From NCBI RefSeq assembly GCF_009730915.1, contig NW_024086740.1:1-64000 (forward strand): a DNA stretch of 64,000 nt. The letters run 5' to 3'. The first letter of the stretch is position 1. Each line of letters opens with the position of its first letter. Source of the DNA: Dioscorea cayenensis subsp. rotundata. Taxonomy: Eukaryota > Streptophyta > Magnoliopsida > Dioscoreales > Dioscoreaceae. Positions 1 through 12,500 of this stretch are shown here, in pieces. Below the pieces are notes generated by a model. That model had not been told where the DNA came from. It ran no database searches and saw only the letters and a program-made list of their open reading frames with translations. Made by a program: the position numbers and the translations under genes.

Positions 1-95
1 CTACTCAACTTATCAAATCATTACTTAAAAGATCATCCCTGAACTCCTTCTCTCCTCTCACTTGTGCTGCCACCAACCCCATCTCACCTCCGGTT

Positions 96-300
96 TTCTC
101 CTCCCGATATCACAGTGCCGCCTTCATCCCCATCTCGCCGCAGGCTTCTTCGATCTCTCGCTCTCCACTCGTGTTTCCCTGTCTTTCGAGGCGCTTCTAT
201 GCCCGTCGGTTTTTCTCCTCCCGATATCACGGTGCCGCCACATCCCCATCTACGCAGCGAGCTTCTTCAATCCTCTCTCACTCTCCACACATTTTTCCTT
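96..300 (+). repeat. Direct duplication inside the left MULE terminus
   Basis: A stretch of about 50 bp containing TTTTCTCCTCCCGATATCAC, then GTGCCGCC and CATCCCCATCT, occurs near 96 and again near 207, spacing about 110 bp. The reading frames here are not conserved and look like chance ORFs in GC-rich terminal sequence. The same words occur inverted near the right end of the element. Confidence 0.7.
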
Positions 301-1012
301 TTTGCCATCACGGTCTTTCATGTGCTTCTCAGTCAGCCCTCCTCCTCGCAATCTCCATCCCTTTTTAGATTCCGTTCTAGTTCTTTCCGTTATGCCACTG
401 AGCACAGTAAGAACTTTTGTTTTTCGATTGATGGAATTTTATTTGTGTTTGTTTATGCATTTGTTTTAGATTTTTGTTGTTTAGATGTTTGGTGGCTTGT
501 TTTTGATTGATGGAATTTTTATTTGTGTTTGTCTGGTTGTTTAGATTTTGGTAATCAATAAATGCTGGTGTGTTGGTCTCTCAATTTTTAATTTTCTTTG
601 TCTTTGCCAACAAAAATTAGTTGCATAAAAATCTTGAACAATTTTAGATTATAAATTAATCTTATTTGTTTTGAATCTTATTTGTATAGGTTTTTCTTAT
701 CATTCAACAATTTTCTTGTATACATCCCATTTTTTATCTCTTCATGAAATTTGATGTTTTTAAAATGATAGTGTTTGCTTAATAAGATATTTATCATGTG
801 TACCATTTTCAATTTCTAGCATAAAAGACATTAATTAGAAGTGGAGTATGCAATCATAATTTGAGATTGTGTTGTTTTGAGATACTTGTGATATTAATTT
901 CATGCATGGTCATGTGTGATTTAATTTGTTATTTTGAGATGCTTGTAATACTAATTAACTATGTAACATTTTAGGTTTTCTTTTTTAGCTCATCATCCAA
1001 ATCAAAAATATT

Positions 1013-3200
1013 ATGGCAGAATTGAAAAGTGGGTCCTCTAAGCAGTGCATGACGGGAATAGAAACTGGGCCTTCAAATTTAGAAATATTAAACAAAGAGA
1101 ATGAAGAAATGGTAAACATGGAGGTATTAACATGTGAGAAAGTTGTTCCAAAAGCAGGCATGATGCTTAATTCTGAAGAAGAAGTATACAATTTTTACAT
1201 TGAGTATTCTCGGCAAGAAGGTTTTGGCATTACAAAACGAAGTACAAGATCAGGAGATGATGGAAAATTGAAATATTACACACTTGCATGTATAAGAAGT
1301 GGTAGAAGAATATCTACTGCAAAAAATGCTTTTCAACCCAAGGCTATCTATCAAGACGAATTGTTAAGCCAAGATCAATGTTGTAATTGGTAATGATGAA
1401 CAATGCACTATATCTAGTGTTAAGTTGGAACACAACCATGCACTAAGTCCACATAAATCTCGTTTTTAGAAATGCAATAAAAAAATGGATGGCTATGTGA
1501 AAAGAAGACTTGAATTAAATGATCAAGCAGGCATAGGCTTGAGTAAAAATTTTCATTTTTTAGCAGTTGAAAGTGGTGGTTATGAAAATTTAACATATAC
1601 TGAAAAAGATTACAGAAATTATATTGCAAAAGCAAGGCAGCTCAGGCTTGGTGTTGGGGATGCTGAAGCACTTCGCAATTATTTTCTCGTATGCATTAGA
1701 GAAATTCAAATTTTTTTCACACGATTGATATAGATGATGAGGGTCGTTTGAGAAATGTATTTTGGGCAGATGCAAGGTTCATAGCAGCATATGAGGCTTT
1801 TGGTGATGTAATATCATTTGACACAACGTACTTGACAAACAAGTATGATATGCCTTTTACCCCTTTTGTTGGTGTAAATCATCATGGATAGACTATGTTG
1901 TTTAGATGTGGTTTAATATCAAAAGAAGATACGGAAACTTATATTTGGTTGTTCAAAACCTGGTTAGAATGCATGTCTGATAAGGCTCCTAATGCAATTA
2001 TTACAGATCAATGCATGGCTATTCAAGGTGCAATTAAGGTGGTTTTTCCGAATTCTCATCACCGACTTTGTCTATGACATATAATGAAGAAAGTTCCTGA
2101 AAAGCTGGGAGGTTTAACTGAGTATAAAGCAATAAAAAAGATATTAAAGAGTATCATTTATGAGGTGGTGGATATTCAAGAATTCGAAGATATTTGGTTG
2201 AAGATGATAAAGGACTACAACATAGAAAAGAATGAGTGGCTGAATTTTTTATTTAAAATCCGTCATCGATGGGCTCCTGTCTATGTCAAAGGAATTTTTG
2301 GGCTGGGATGTCTACCACGCAAAGAAGTGAAAGCATAAATGCTTTTTTTGATGGCTATGTTGGTCCAACAATATCTTTAAAGCAATTTGTTGAGCAATAT
2401 GATAATGCATTGAAAAGTTAGATTGAAAAAGAAAACAAAGCTGATTTTGCTTCTTTTAACACAAACTTTCATATGCTAACTGATTGTCATTTTGAGAAGC
2501 AATTACTAGAAGCCTACACAAATGAAATATTTAAGTTGTTTCAATATGAATTGAAAGGAATGCTATATTGCAATCTTGCACTTATCAATTTAGATGGGCC
2601 AGCACATACATTTCAAGTGACAGATATTTTCAGAGGGAAAGAAGGCAGACTTAGAAAACAAGTGGTATTCAATGTTTATCATAATGAAGCTGAGTTTGAC
2701 ATTAAGTGCACATGCCGTTTGTTTGAGTTCAAAGGAATTATTTGCAGACATATATGCAAGGTTCTCATTAAAAAGAATTTCAAAGAGCTTCCGCCTCAGT
2801 ATATCTTACCACGATGGAGAAAAAATATCAAACGTCGCCATACTTATGTGATGAATTGTTATGATGATACAGAAACTTGTGAACAAAAATAGTGACACAA
2901 TAGCTTATGCTCTCATTTTTCCAAAGCTGCTGAAGTTGGAGCACAATCTATTGAGAAATATTATTTTCTAATGAAATGTGTGGATGAGGCAATTGAGAAA
3001 GTGATGGGTAATACAAATTATTGGGATGGTCATCCAAAGCAACTTCTACCACAAATGTTGATGGAAGAAAATCATGAACAACACCAATCAATGTCTTCAA
3101 CCACAAAGTTTCTAACTCCATTAAAAGTGCATACTAAGGGTCGACCACCATCAAAGAGGAAGAAGTCAAAAGTTAAAGAAATAATCTTTAGAAATAAAAA
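1013..3200 (+). pseudogene. FAR1-related MULE transposase, decayed
   Basis: Fragments in consecutive order match the FAR1/FHY3-MuDR transposase family, which binds element ends and catalyses excision in the nucleus. The N-terminal FAR1 zinc-binding region is at 1160-1330 (LNSEEEVYNFYIEYSRQEGF). The MULE core with [13 protein letters not shown] and ITDQCMAIQGAI is at 1735-2080. The SWIM zinc finger (CTCRLFEFKGIICRHICKVL, pattern CxCx(n)CxH) is at 2710-2772. A basic C-terminal GRPPSKRKKSK tail is at 3140-3180. Stops and frameshifts separate the blocks (for example a stop after VNHHG near 1890 and another at 2077), so no full-length protein is made. A domesticated FAR1 gene is unlikely because inverted termini flank it. 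Confidence 0.88.
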
Positions 3201-3261
3201 AAAAGGTGCTCATACTTTTTTTATATCATTTTTCCAACTCAATGATTATTTTTGGATCTAA

Positions 3262-5096
3262 AATTAATTTTATTTATTTAGAAAGTGCAATCAAAGGGAA
3301 ATACACAAACTCCAAATGACGCACAAGAACTCTATACTCAAGAAAGTGTGGTAATATTATGTTCTCTAATATTTATTATGCTATTTCGTATTGTTTTTTT
3401 TTTAAATATAATTTTTTAACATTTTTATTCTAGGTGAATTCGAATTCTTTTCCAAAGGCCATGGATATGCATGTCGATAGCTTTACTTTACAAAATCTTG
3501 GCAATGATTCTTCTTCACAGGTAACTAGAAAGGTTTAGTCATTTACTTCTTAAATTTGTCAAACATGTGATTTAGAGGATTAAAAGTTGATACTATATTT
3601 GTGATAGATTATACCATCAACTCATCCGACAATGACTGATAGAGCACATTAGCCGTATGGCCTGTAAAACTTGTTGTGATTTATGAAAGAGAAGTAAGTG
3701 TTTTAGTGTTACTTTTTGTTCATGTTTTCTCTAGTAGTATCTTATTTTACATGTCTTAATTTCCATTTCATACCTCTGAGAATACTCTGTTATTTGCTGA
3801 TCTTGCAGATATTATTCATCGATATGTTTCTGCATATATTTTGGCTGCTGATATATTGTCCATTGACAGATGCTCTATTATTAGTTTTGTTGTATTATTA
3901 ATGTAACAAAATTATTTCTGTCATTGTCCCTTGACAGATGCTGGTTGTATTAATTAAGCTGATTTTGACTTGTTGTTATGGCTGGTTTCTGGCATTGTTG
4001 TATCAGTTAATTATGCCTTGTTGTTATGGCTGGTTTCTGACAGATTTTTAATTCCAAATGCAACCAGTTGTATAGTATTATGGAAAGTTGATTCTAAATG
4101 TTGATTTTTGGTTGTTTTTTTATTAATATAATGTTGTTTGTTGTTAATACCGAACAATAATTTCCCTGTTTTTGTAGGTTTCATTTACATATATATATAT
4201 ATATATATATATTGTACATCTGAAGGTTTTCTTATTTTTCAATTCAAGCAACAATTCATTCACAGATATGACAACAGTATTTCAAGCAACAATTCATTTA
4301 TTGATTGAATTGGTCTTAATCCACCTGAAGCATACATGGCTACAATTAGGTTTTTACATTTGAACATGAATGTTACAAGTACGAAAAAATTCTAGGGTAA
4401 CAACAACTACGAAACACAATCTGAAAACTTTTCCAACTGGTGTTGTAAACATTCCACAACTGGGTTTTACACATCTTTGACTTCATTAAACAACTGGTGC
4501 TCTAAAATCAGTAAGAAACTAAAGAACACAATACAATCTATGCTGATCTTAGAACCTCACAGAATCATCTTCATCTTCATCTTCGTCCATGCCTTTCTGC
4601 AGCTGCCTGAAATGCCTCAAAATCTTCCATCCACTATTCCCAACAAAAAAACAAAATTTCAATGAAAGAAAGTTCTTGAAAAAGATAATCAACATAAAAG
4701 AACTCTCACCAAGTCTACAGAAATACATGCAGAATTTACAAATCTGGACATTTCAAGTGAAGGAAGAAATTAACATAATTGATTAATTATGTGCAAACAT
4801 CATCACTAGTCTCATAGTTGATATAACAACGACAAAATGGAAGCCCAACAACATGTTCAATGATTTCAATTTCATCCCAGAGTTTAACACAATGAACATG
4901 AACATTGTTGAGCTACAGAAGTCTATATTGCTAATGAAAAACATCACAATTGCAATCAGATTCACTGATGAGGAACATTACAAATCACTTCCATGTACAT
5001 CTACAAGAATGCATAAATATACATCCATAGGGAAAAATCAAATGGAACTAAGCAAGATAAAAGCATATTATATAGAGGGGAGATATAAAAAATATA
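3262..5096. other. MULE interior, non-coding, with (AT)n microsatellite
   Basis: AT-rich sequence between transposase and captured gene piece. Duplicated GACAGATGCT words surround 3868-3942 and a near-copy of TTGTTATGGCTGGTTTCTG occurs twice (3973-4040). An AT dinucleotide run lies at 4188-4212. The minus strand at 4640-4553 can encode a short acidic tail (DEDEDEDD then a stop), possibly the last exon of a second captured gene, but I cannot name it. Confidence 0.5.
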
Positions 5097-5243
5097 TCAA
5101 GCTTGAATACTAATGCTGACCAAAAATGATATTGTTAAAATCAATGCAATTGAGAACCATCTCGAGCTCATTATTGGTAGGAACCAAGAACATGGGATTA
5201 GTGAAAATTTTGAAGCATCTGTATAATGATGTATAAGCCAAAT

Positions 5244-5603
5244 CCCTCTCTGCCTCCCTACAACATCAATCTCATCAATTAATACAATGCACAGAGCCTT
5301 CAACTTTGCCTTCTTGAACAAATCACGCACTCTCGACGTCCCAACTCCATTAAACAATTCCACAAACACCAAAGCTGCGCATGAGAAGAAAGGGACACCG
5401 GCCTCTCCGACCACTGCCCTGACCATCAATGTCTTCCCCGTTCCCGGCGGGCCATCCAGAAGACACCCTTTGGGGATTTTTGCTCCCAGACCTGTGTATT
5501 TGTCCGAATTCTTTAAGAAATCCACAACTTCCTGGAGCTTGAGCTTAGCTTGATTAGAAAATAATAGACATAATGAAGCCTTGGTGGCAAGATCCTCACT
5601 CAC
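5244..5603 (-). pseudogene. Captured fragment of chloroplast FtsH protease (FtsH1/5 type), AAA domain
   Basis: The minus strand encodes about 104 residues of an FtsH AAA+ ATPase domain: [11 protein letters not shown], the Walker A loop [29 protein letters not shown], the Walker B stretch CIVLIDEID and GRQRG. The wording AKIPKGCLL and FFSCAA matches the FtsH1/5 thylakoid subfamily better than FtsH2/8. The real family is about 700 residues, with two membrane helices before this region and a zinc protease domain after it. Both are absent and the frame runs into unrelated sequence after GRQRG. Substitutions at conserved sites (GCLLD for [12 protein letters not shown] for FVELFVG) suggest no selection. 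It sits inside the MULE, antisense to the transposase, as expected of a Pack-MULE capture. Confidence 0.85.
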
Positions 5604-6005
5604 CTTAACATCAAGAATGGTGGTCTTTACATGGGAAGTGTGGATTTGACATGGCCGGAGAGCACCATCAGCGAACCCTAGAATTCCCTTTTCGAAGCGA
5701 GGATTTCGGAAGAGAAATAAAGGAAATCAAAGCAAGAGAAGAAATAGACTCTTTTGATCACTGGAGGTTGATGGTGATGCCGGGAAGAGAGAAACGATGG
5801 TGAGATGGGGATGACGGCGGTACTGGTGAGAAGAGAAAATGGGGAGATGGGATGACGGGCGGTTTAATTTTTAGATTTTAGGGTTTTTTAAATGGCTGAT
5901 TTCTTTTCAAATAACTGATAAGTTGGAGTATAAGTTGTGAATGATGTGGATGCCTCATTCGTGTGAGAAGTTCGTGTGACCCATTCGGAAAGAATAGCTT
6001 TACTC

Positions 6006-7203
6006 ATAAGATAAAATCAAACTCTTATCTTATATTTCCAATCTTCCAATAAAGAATATTGTGATTTTTTAACCCACCCAAGTTCAAATCCTCTTTGGTG
6101 CATGTATTTTTTTTTTCTTATTTTATTTTTTAATTTAAAATTTCTAGGATTTCAAAATTTTAATAAAAAATTATAAAAATTTAAAAAATATTATATAAAA
6201 ATTTTAGTAATTTTAAAAAAAGTTGAAATTAATCATGAGGCATAGCAAATATATTCTAACATATATACATATATATTTTTAAAAAGTACAAATTTTAGAT
6301 GTATTTTTTTATTAGCTGAATTATTGAAAATCTTATATATTTGCTATAAATAATAACAAAAATTTAAATTGTACTCTATGTGTTTTTTTAATGTGTATTC
6401 GACATTTTGTTATTTTCATACATTAGTCTTCATTTAAATTAATTGTTTTGTTGTACTATTTTTTACTTTTTATTTTTATTTTTTATGTTTTGCTTTTAGG
6501 TTTCAACCCCCTTACCATTGAGTCCTGGTTCCGTCATTAGTCAAGGGGCTAGGGACCCAACAAGTCACTACTGTGCCTCTCAATGCTTGTCATTCTTCAT
6601 CAAGTCACCTCTTTTTAACAATATCATGCACGCATAGCACGACACAAACGCCAAACTCGTGGCCCTTAAATGTGCTTATACAAGGGACTAAAGATCTATG
6701 GCTTTTGGTCTAGTGTCAGTTCAACACCCTCCAATTCATCATTTATTAGTTGTGTTGCCCTCATTATTGCATTAGATGAAGTCTCTGGAATCCCAACATC
6801 ATCACATTATTTGTTAGTCCCCTATGTTAAATTTCCATCATTAAAATATGTGAATCCGTCCACGTCTGCTGTTGAAGAAAAGTTAGTGATATTAGGTTTC
6901 ACATTCGTAGCACGAGAAAAATTAGTGATATTAGATTTCAAAATGAGTAGTTGGGTGTTGTTAATTTGTCAGGGTGATAGTAAAAATTGAGTTGGATAAT
7001 TGCGATTGATTGCTGTGTATCTCACATCTTATTTTACATTATTTATTACATGATTAAAACCACTATGTTTGAAAACTATGCATGGAAACTGTTAAAAAAA
7101 AAAAAAGATGTTGAACAGTAGAATTGAATTCTACGAACATTCGTAGGAAACGCGAGCTTTCAATATATATATAAATATATAATTTAAATACTAAATTCAA
7201 TAT
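6006..7203. other. Intergenic AT-rich sequence, no gene seen
   Basis: AT-rich filler. One open frame at 6670-6990 (106 residues) has no domain I recognise, and its interior contains a small duplication (GAAAAGTTAGTGATATTAG repeated about 45 bp later), typical of non-coding drift. No RNA gene or element ends noticed. It should join directly to 17630 if the chromovirus is removed. Confidence 0.4.
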
Positions 7204-7207
7204 CACA

Positions 7208-7725
7208 TGTCACACCCTACATTTTTTTTCACCAACATTAGAGGGGCTAGAATGACATTTGCATATTTTGTCATGACATGGTGGTAGGTAGAGAGCATTA
7301 GTGGGGGTTGGTGGGATACATTATATTATTATTGGGTGGTGGTGGCACCAACCCCATTCATGTGAGCCCATGGATCAAATTGATCATAGCCATTGATTTG
7401 GTAGGTAAAGGCCTATATAAACCCTCCATGACAATTTGTAAAAACACACAAGAGAGCTTGTTACAAGGTTTGATATCGAAGAAGAGTTTATCCTTATATA
7501 GCTTGTTTATTTTGCTTGTATTTTTGTATATTTTTATTATTGCTTTACTTGCTTTACTTTCTTTGCCAAGTTTACATTTTCATACTTGCAAGTTGTAATT
7601 CTTAAGTGACCAAAGGAGAGAAGGTTGCCCTGCTTCGGTTTGAACATTGAACAAATACTAGAACATTGAATTTATACCGACCAAGGGCAGCACGGAACCT
7701 TGAACGAAAGAACAAACCCGTGATA
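7208..7725 (+). repeat. 5' LTR of the chromovirus
   Basis: Begins TGTCACACCCTAC and ends about CCCGTGATA. A promoter-like TATATAAACC lies near 7421. Relative to the 3' LTR it carries an about 18 bp insertion near 7700 (TTGAACGAAAGAACAAA) and scattered substitutions, so the insertion is not recent. Confidence 0.88.
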
Positions 7726-7727
7726 AG

Positions 7728-7739
7728 TGGTATCAGAGA
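7728..7739 (+). other. Primer binding site, initiator Met-tRNA
   Basis: TGGTATCAGAGA starts two bases after the 5' LTR. It matches 11 of 12 bases of the standard plant initiator-methionine tRNA primer site TGGTATCAGAGC. Confidence 0.88.
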
Positions 7740-7760
7740 TTAATTACATCTTGCTTTTGA

Positions 7761-9293
7761 AAATGTCAGGATTTCAAAGTGACATGACCCAAGGTGCCAA
7801 GGAAAAGAAACCCCGGAAAGAGAGGGCAAGTTCTAGAGACGTTATGGCACACATGAACACAAGGCTCTCAAAGGTGGAGCTTGTGGTGGCCGAAGGGCAA
7901 GAGCAGTATGATGATGTGGAGCATTGCATCGGGAGACTCGAGCAAGGGAGTGAAGAGTTCTGGGAAGAGATGCAAGAAGTGCTCAACATTACTACCTCTA
8001 AATGCCTCAACCATGTCAAGAGCTTGGAGGATTCTCTCCAACCCAAAGTTGTTCTTGCAGAGGGTGAACTTGCAAGGATTTACACCGAGTTGAGCACAAA
8101 TTGAGGCAAGTAGAAGAAGAACTCATATTATGCAAGAAGGCGATTGCCCAAGGAGTAAGTGTGGCCATTCCGGCCACCATCCCATCGTCACCAAAGGTTG
8201 ATGTTCCAAGACCCAAAGCCTACAACAGGTCTAGGAATGCTAAAGACATCAACAACTACTTTTGGGGGTAGAACAATACTTCAAGGCCTTGGCTTGGAGG
8301 AGGCTAAGAAAATAGATAGTGCAATTCTCTTTCTCACAGATGCCGCAATGATTTGTGGAGACAGAGATATGGCGACATCGAAAGAGATACTTTGGCTATT
8401 AACTCTTTTGATGACTTTAAGAAGGAACTTAAGAAGCAATTCTACCCCGAAAATGCCGAGAAGTAGGCAAGAGCAAAGCTTAGTCGACTATCCCACAAAA
8501 ATAGCATTCAAGAGTATGTGAAGGAGTTCTCCGAAGTACTCTTTGAAATCTCCGACTACCCCGACAAAGAAGCTCTCTTTGCCTTTATGGACGAACTCCA
8601 ACATTTGGTTAGATTGGAGGTCCAAAGGAGGGGTGCTCAAGACCTCGTTACCGCCATTTCCATTGCCGAATCTCTCATTGAGTTCAAGCCAAAGAAACCC
8701 AAGTCCTTCAAAGACAAGGGATTCAAAGGCAAGAGTGGAAGAGAGAACAAGGAGAAGAACTCCTCCAAGTTCAACAAGCAAAAGGAGGGGCGTAATATTC
8801 CAGAAGGTAAAAAACGTCTTCCCCTTAAATGTTACTTTTGTGATGGGCCTCATTTTGCTAGGAATTATCCGAACAAGAGCAAAATCTTCGCCTTAGTGGA
8901 GGAGAAAGTCCAAGAAGAGAAGATGGGGTCTTTGCAAATATTAGACGCCATCAAAGCCAAGGGTGAGAACAAAGCTGAGAAGAAAGAGAGTGTATTTGTC
9001 GAAGCCGAGGTTAAAGGCCAAGTTGTGAAGGCCTTGGTTGACACCGGCACCTCCAACAATGTTCTTGAGGTTAAGGAAGCCGAGAGGTTAGGTGCCCCCT
9101 ACAAGGTAGCTCAAGGCCGTCAACTCCAATGCCAAGTCTATATTCGGAGTGGTACATGGCATGGAGGCGTGCCTAGGAGAATGGAGCAGCCAAATCGATT
9201 TCTCCATCGTGCTAATGGATGGCTACCCCATGGTCCTTGGGATGGACTTCATGGATAGTGTTAAGGCGGTGCCGATTCCCTTCGCCAACACCA
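7761..9293 (+). pseudogene. Chromovirus gag and protease region, disabled
   Basis: Starts MSGFQSDMTQGAKEKK and reads a coiled-coil-rich gag N-terminus to a stop at 8102-8104. The capsid part continues in other frames (8159-8520, then 8518-9258). A zinc knuckle reads CYFCDGPHFARNYP near 8828-8869: the fourth ligand, normally Cys, is Tyr. The aspartic protease motif ALVDTGTSNNVL is at 9033-9068 and the region ends ...PFANTMCI at 9300, exactly where the LINE enters. The stops, frameshifts and lost zinc ligand indicate a dead copy. Confidence 0.85.
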
Positions 9294-9302
9294 TGTGCAT
9301 TG

Positions 9303-9333
<31 letters not shown>

Positions 9334-9533
9334 TTTTTTTATTTTTTTTTGGTTTTTTGAAGAGAAGAGCACATCAGCTATTTATTAATAGAAAGAACAA
9401 ACAAAAACAAGGATAAAAGGGCTTGACAAAATCAACAAACAACACATAAAACAAAGAAATTAAAAGAAAAACCCAGAGTTACAAAATCCTTTCATGATTC
9501 AATTGGGGAGGTCACAACCCTGGAAATACAAAG

Positions 9534-12500
9534 TTAGAGCATGTAAATTAACACCATGAACAGCGAGGAAGCAAGAAGGAGAAGCCCAACTCCTCGGAAT
9601 AGTGTGTATATGAATATTGCCCACCAAAATGATAGTCTGTCGATAAGATGGATCCAACGATATAATCTCCAGTTAAGTGCAAAATGATTCGAAGTTAAGG
9701 CGATAGAAATTTCCGGATTAGTTATAAAGAGATTCTGCACTTGAAAACTGTTAACAGCAGCAACATGCACAGCAAGAACAATGGCCTTTAAGTTAGCTTC
9801 AACGCCCGAATCGGCAATAGTGGAGCAGGATCCTGCCATCAAAATCATATAATTAGCATTCACTATGAAAAAACCAAAACCACTTACCAAATTAACCTCA
9901 TTCCAGGTGGTGGAAATGAATAAGAATGGGTCATCAGCACTAAAGAAGTTATTAAGGAGTAAACATTTGCCAAATTGCTTTGCAGGAACCATATAATATT
10001 CCTTCACATACGCAAGTGCCCTGCAAACAATACTATGGCTATGCATATTTATATTCTTGAAAATTTTCTCACATCTAGCCTTCCATAAGAACCAAGAAGT
10101 TGCAGCAATAATAGAACTGATATATAAGGAATAATTGTTGTTAATGAGCCAGTTGTTAGTCCCAAATCCATCACTGAAATTAATGCAATTTCCAACTTGA
10201 GAGCTAACCGAATGCCAAACAGATTTAGCAAAGGCACAAAGTGCCACCAAATGATCAATAGATTCTTATTGCATACCACACATAGCACAAAGATTGCGAG
10301 GACCCAATTTAAGAGCATAAAGGTATTAAAAAGTAGCAATTCTCCTTTTAAACATGAGCCACATAAAATGTTTGGCACGAGGTGCCACATTCAGTGTCCA
10401 AATCTTCCTCCAACCAATACAGCGATCCAAAGGCTGATGGTTTTCATCTAAAAACCTATAAACCATGGAAGAGATTTTGGTACATTGACACTTAGGATGC
10501 CAAACCCAATTATTAATAGCACTAGAATCAACATTGCCAAGTCTTGGAATAAAGTAATCTAAATTTTCACCAAACAACCCACAGAGATTGGGAATGACCC
10601 AATTGTCATCCACAATAAAATCAGTGATGCAACAAGTCTCTAAATCCACACTCATGTTAAGATAAGTAGGATTTAAAGCCAAAGGGATCTCAGAACAGCA
10701 CAGATCAAATAAAAAAGAAGTCTGGTTTGCATTAATAGAATTTAGCCACAAATGAGGCCTTAGCTTAATGTCAACATGACACATGCCTTGAAAGAACCAT
10801 GAGTAACAAGCAGGAATTGAGTCCTTCCAAAAATTAAACAACCCATATTTGTGATGTAAAATGTCAACCCAAATAAAATCATCACAATTGCAATACTTGA
10901 AGAGGTTCTTAGCCATAAGAGATTGTTTTGCAAGAAGAAGTCCCCCAAGGTTTAGAACTAGTGAGATCATTCCAAGCAATAGCATAGATGCCCTTTCGAT
11001 CACCACCTTTAAACCAAAATAAATCACTAATAAGTTTATTGATATCATGCAAAATGGAATCTTGGATAGGGTAAACAGAAAAATAGTAGGTGGGAATAGA
11101 AAGCAAGAGTCGATAAGGACGGTTTTAGCTGCAGGAGAGAGTTTAGACTGCTTCCATCTAAAACAAAGACGTTGAATCCAATCAACTAGAGGTCTAAACA
11201 TACCCAAAGATAATCATTTTGGGGAAACAAGCACTCCAAGATAATTAATGGGAAAAGATGCAACAGGAAAGTCTAGAATGAAGCAAATACTCCTGGTAAC
11301 CCGTTTATTGAACCAAGAAGGAAAGTAAATTGAAGATTTAGTGTAATTAGGATTCTGACCAGTAATTCTCCCATAGATAGATAGACATAATCTAATATTC
11401 CTAGTAGTCCTCCTAGTGGCATGGGAAACAAGAATAAGGTCATCAATATACATAAGGTGGCTGAAGTCAGAATTCAGCCGCGAATTGAATCCAGGAATTA
11501 ATCTTTGCCTTAGAGCAAAATTAAGAATAAACGTTAAGTTTTGACAGACAAGAATAAAAAGGTAGAAAGCAATTGGATCCCCTTACCCAATTCCCCGAGA
11601 AGATTTAAACTAGGGCGAGGGTTGCCCACTAATCAGGAGAAAGCTCAAGGTTGAGCTGAAGCAAGTTTTAATCCAAGAGATCCACTTAGTAGGGAAATTC
11701 ATTTTGGTTAAGGTAGCAAGAATTGCAGCCTAGCTAAGAGTATCATAAGCTTTTTCTACATCGATTTTAACTAACATCCTAGGGGAGTCATAAAAATCCT
11801 TCTCTAACAAGTGAACCACTTCTTGCAAAGCAATAATATTATCAGAAAGACAACGACCAGACACCAAACCTGCTTGGTCTTTTTCAATAAGCTGAGGGAG
11901 ACAGGACTTAAGCTTATTAGATAAGATCTTTGAAATAATTTTAAAACAAACGTTGCAAAGAGAAATGGGTCTAAAATCAGAAACCAATTTCAGATTTCCT
12001 TCTTAGGAATAAGAGCAACAAATGTCTTTCCCCAAGAAGAAGGCATCGTAGAGTTAGAAAAGAAAAATTGAATAGTAGAGAAAAAAGAATTTTCAATTTT
12101 CGGCCCGAAAAACCTATAAAACTCCGCATTAAAGCCATCCAGACTGGGACTTTTACCCGACGGAAGATCCATCACCACATTTTAAACTTCCTGTTGGGTA
12201 ACGTCGCAGGTGATCAAATCACACATAACCTAATTGAGTTTTGGGAGATCATCAGGAAGAGCATTCAAAACATCATTAAAAGAATCAATAGAGGGATTCG
12301 ACCATAAACAAGAATAGAAATTAAGAAAAGTTTGCTCTATGCCAATGCGATCACAAACAACAGTCCCATCAAGAGCCATAATTCGCGAAATAATATTAAA
12401 ATGCTTACGAATGCGAACTGAATTGTGAAAGAAGCTAGTATTTTGATCTCCATTACAGACCCACATAATATGAGCACGTTACATCCATTTGAGTGAAATC

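Larger units (their letters stand above)
1..6005 (+). mobile_element. MULE DNA transposon, FAR1/FHY3 (MuDR) type, left end cut by window
   Basis: The right terminus, read inward, runs from 6005 (GAGTAAAGCTATTC) to about 5880. It carries an ACTCCAACTTATCA block near 5930 that matches, inverted, the first bases of the window (ACTCAACTTATCA at 3-15). GC-rich exon-like sequence with the words CCGATATCAC and CCCCATCTC (60-260) reappears inverted at 5760-5860, so the terminal inverted repeat is at least about 250 bp and its outermost part lies left of the window. Inside are a decayed FAR1-like transposase (plus) and a captured FtsH fragment (minus). No target duplication can be checked because the left end is missing. 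Confidence 0.8.

Noticed and set aside
62..510. Three overlapping ORFs of 65-148 codons near the window start
   Set aside because: They lie in the GC-rich MULE terminus, overlap in different frames across a duplicated segment, and have no recognisable domain.
6670..6990. 106-codon ORF as a gene
   Set aside because: Contains an internal duplication, no domain, and no promoter or splice context.
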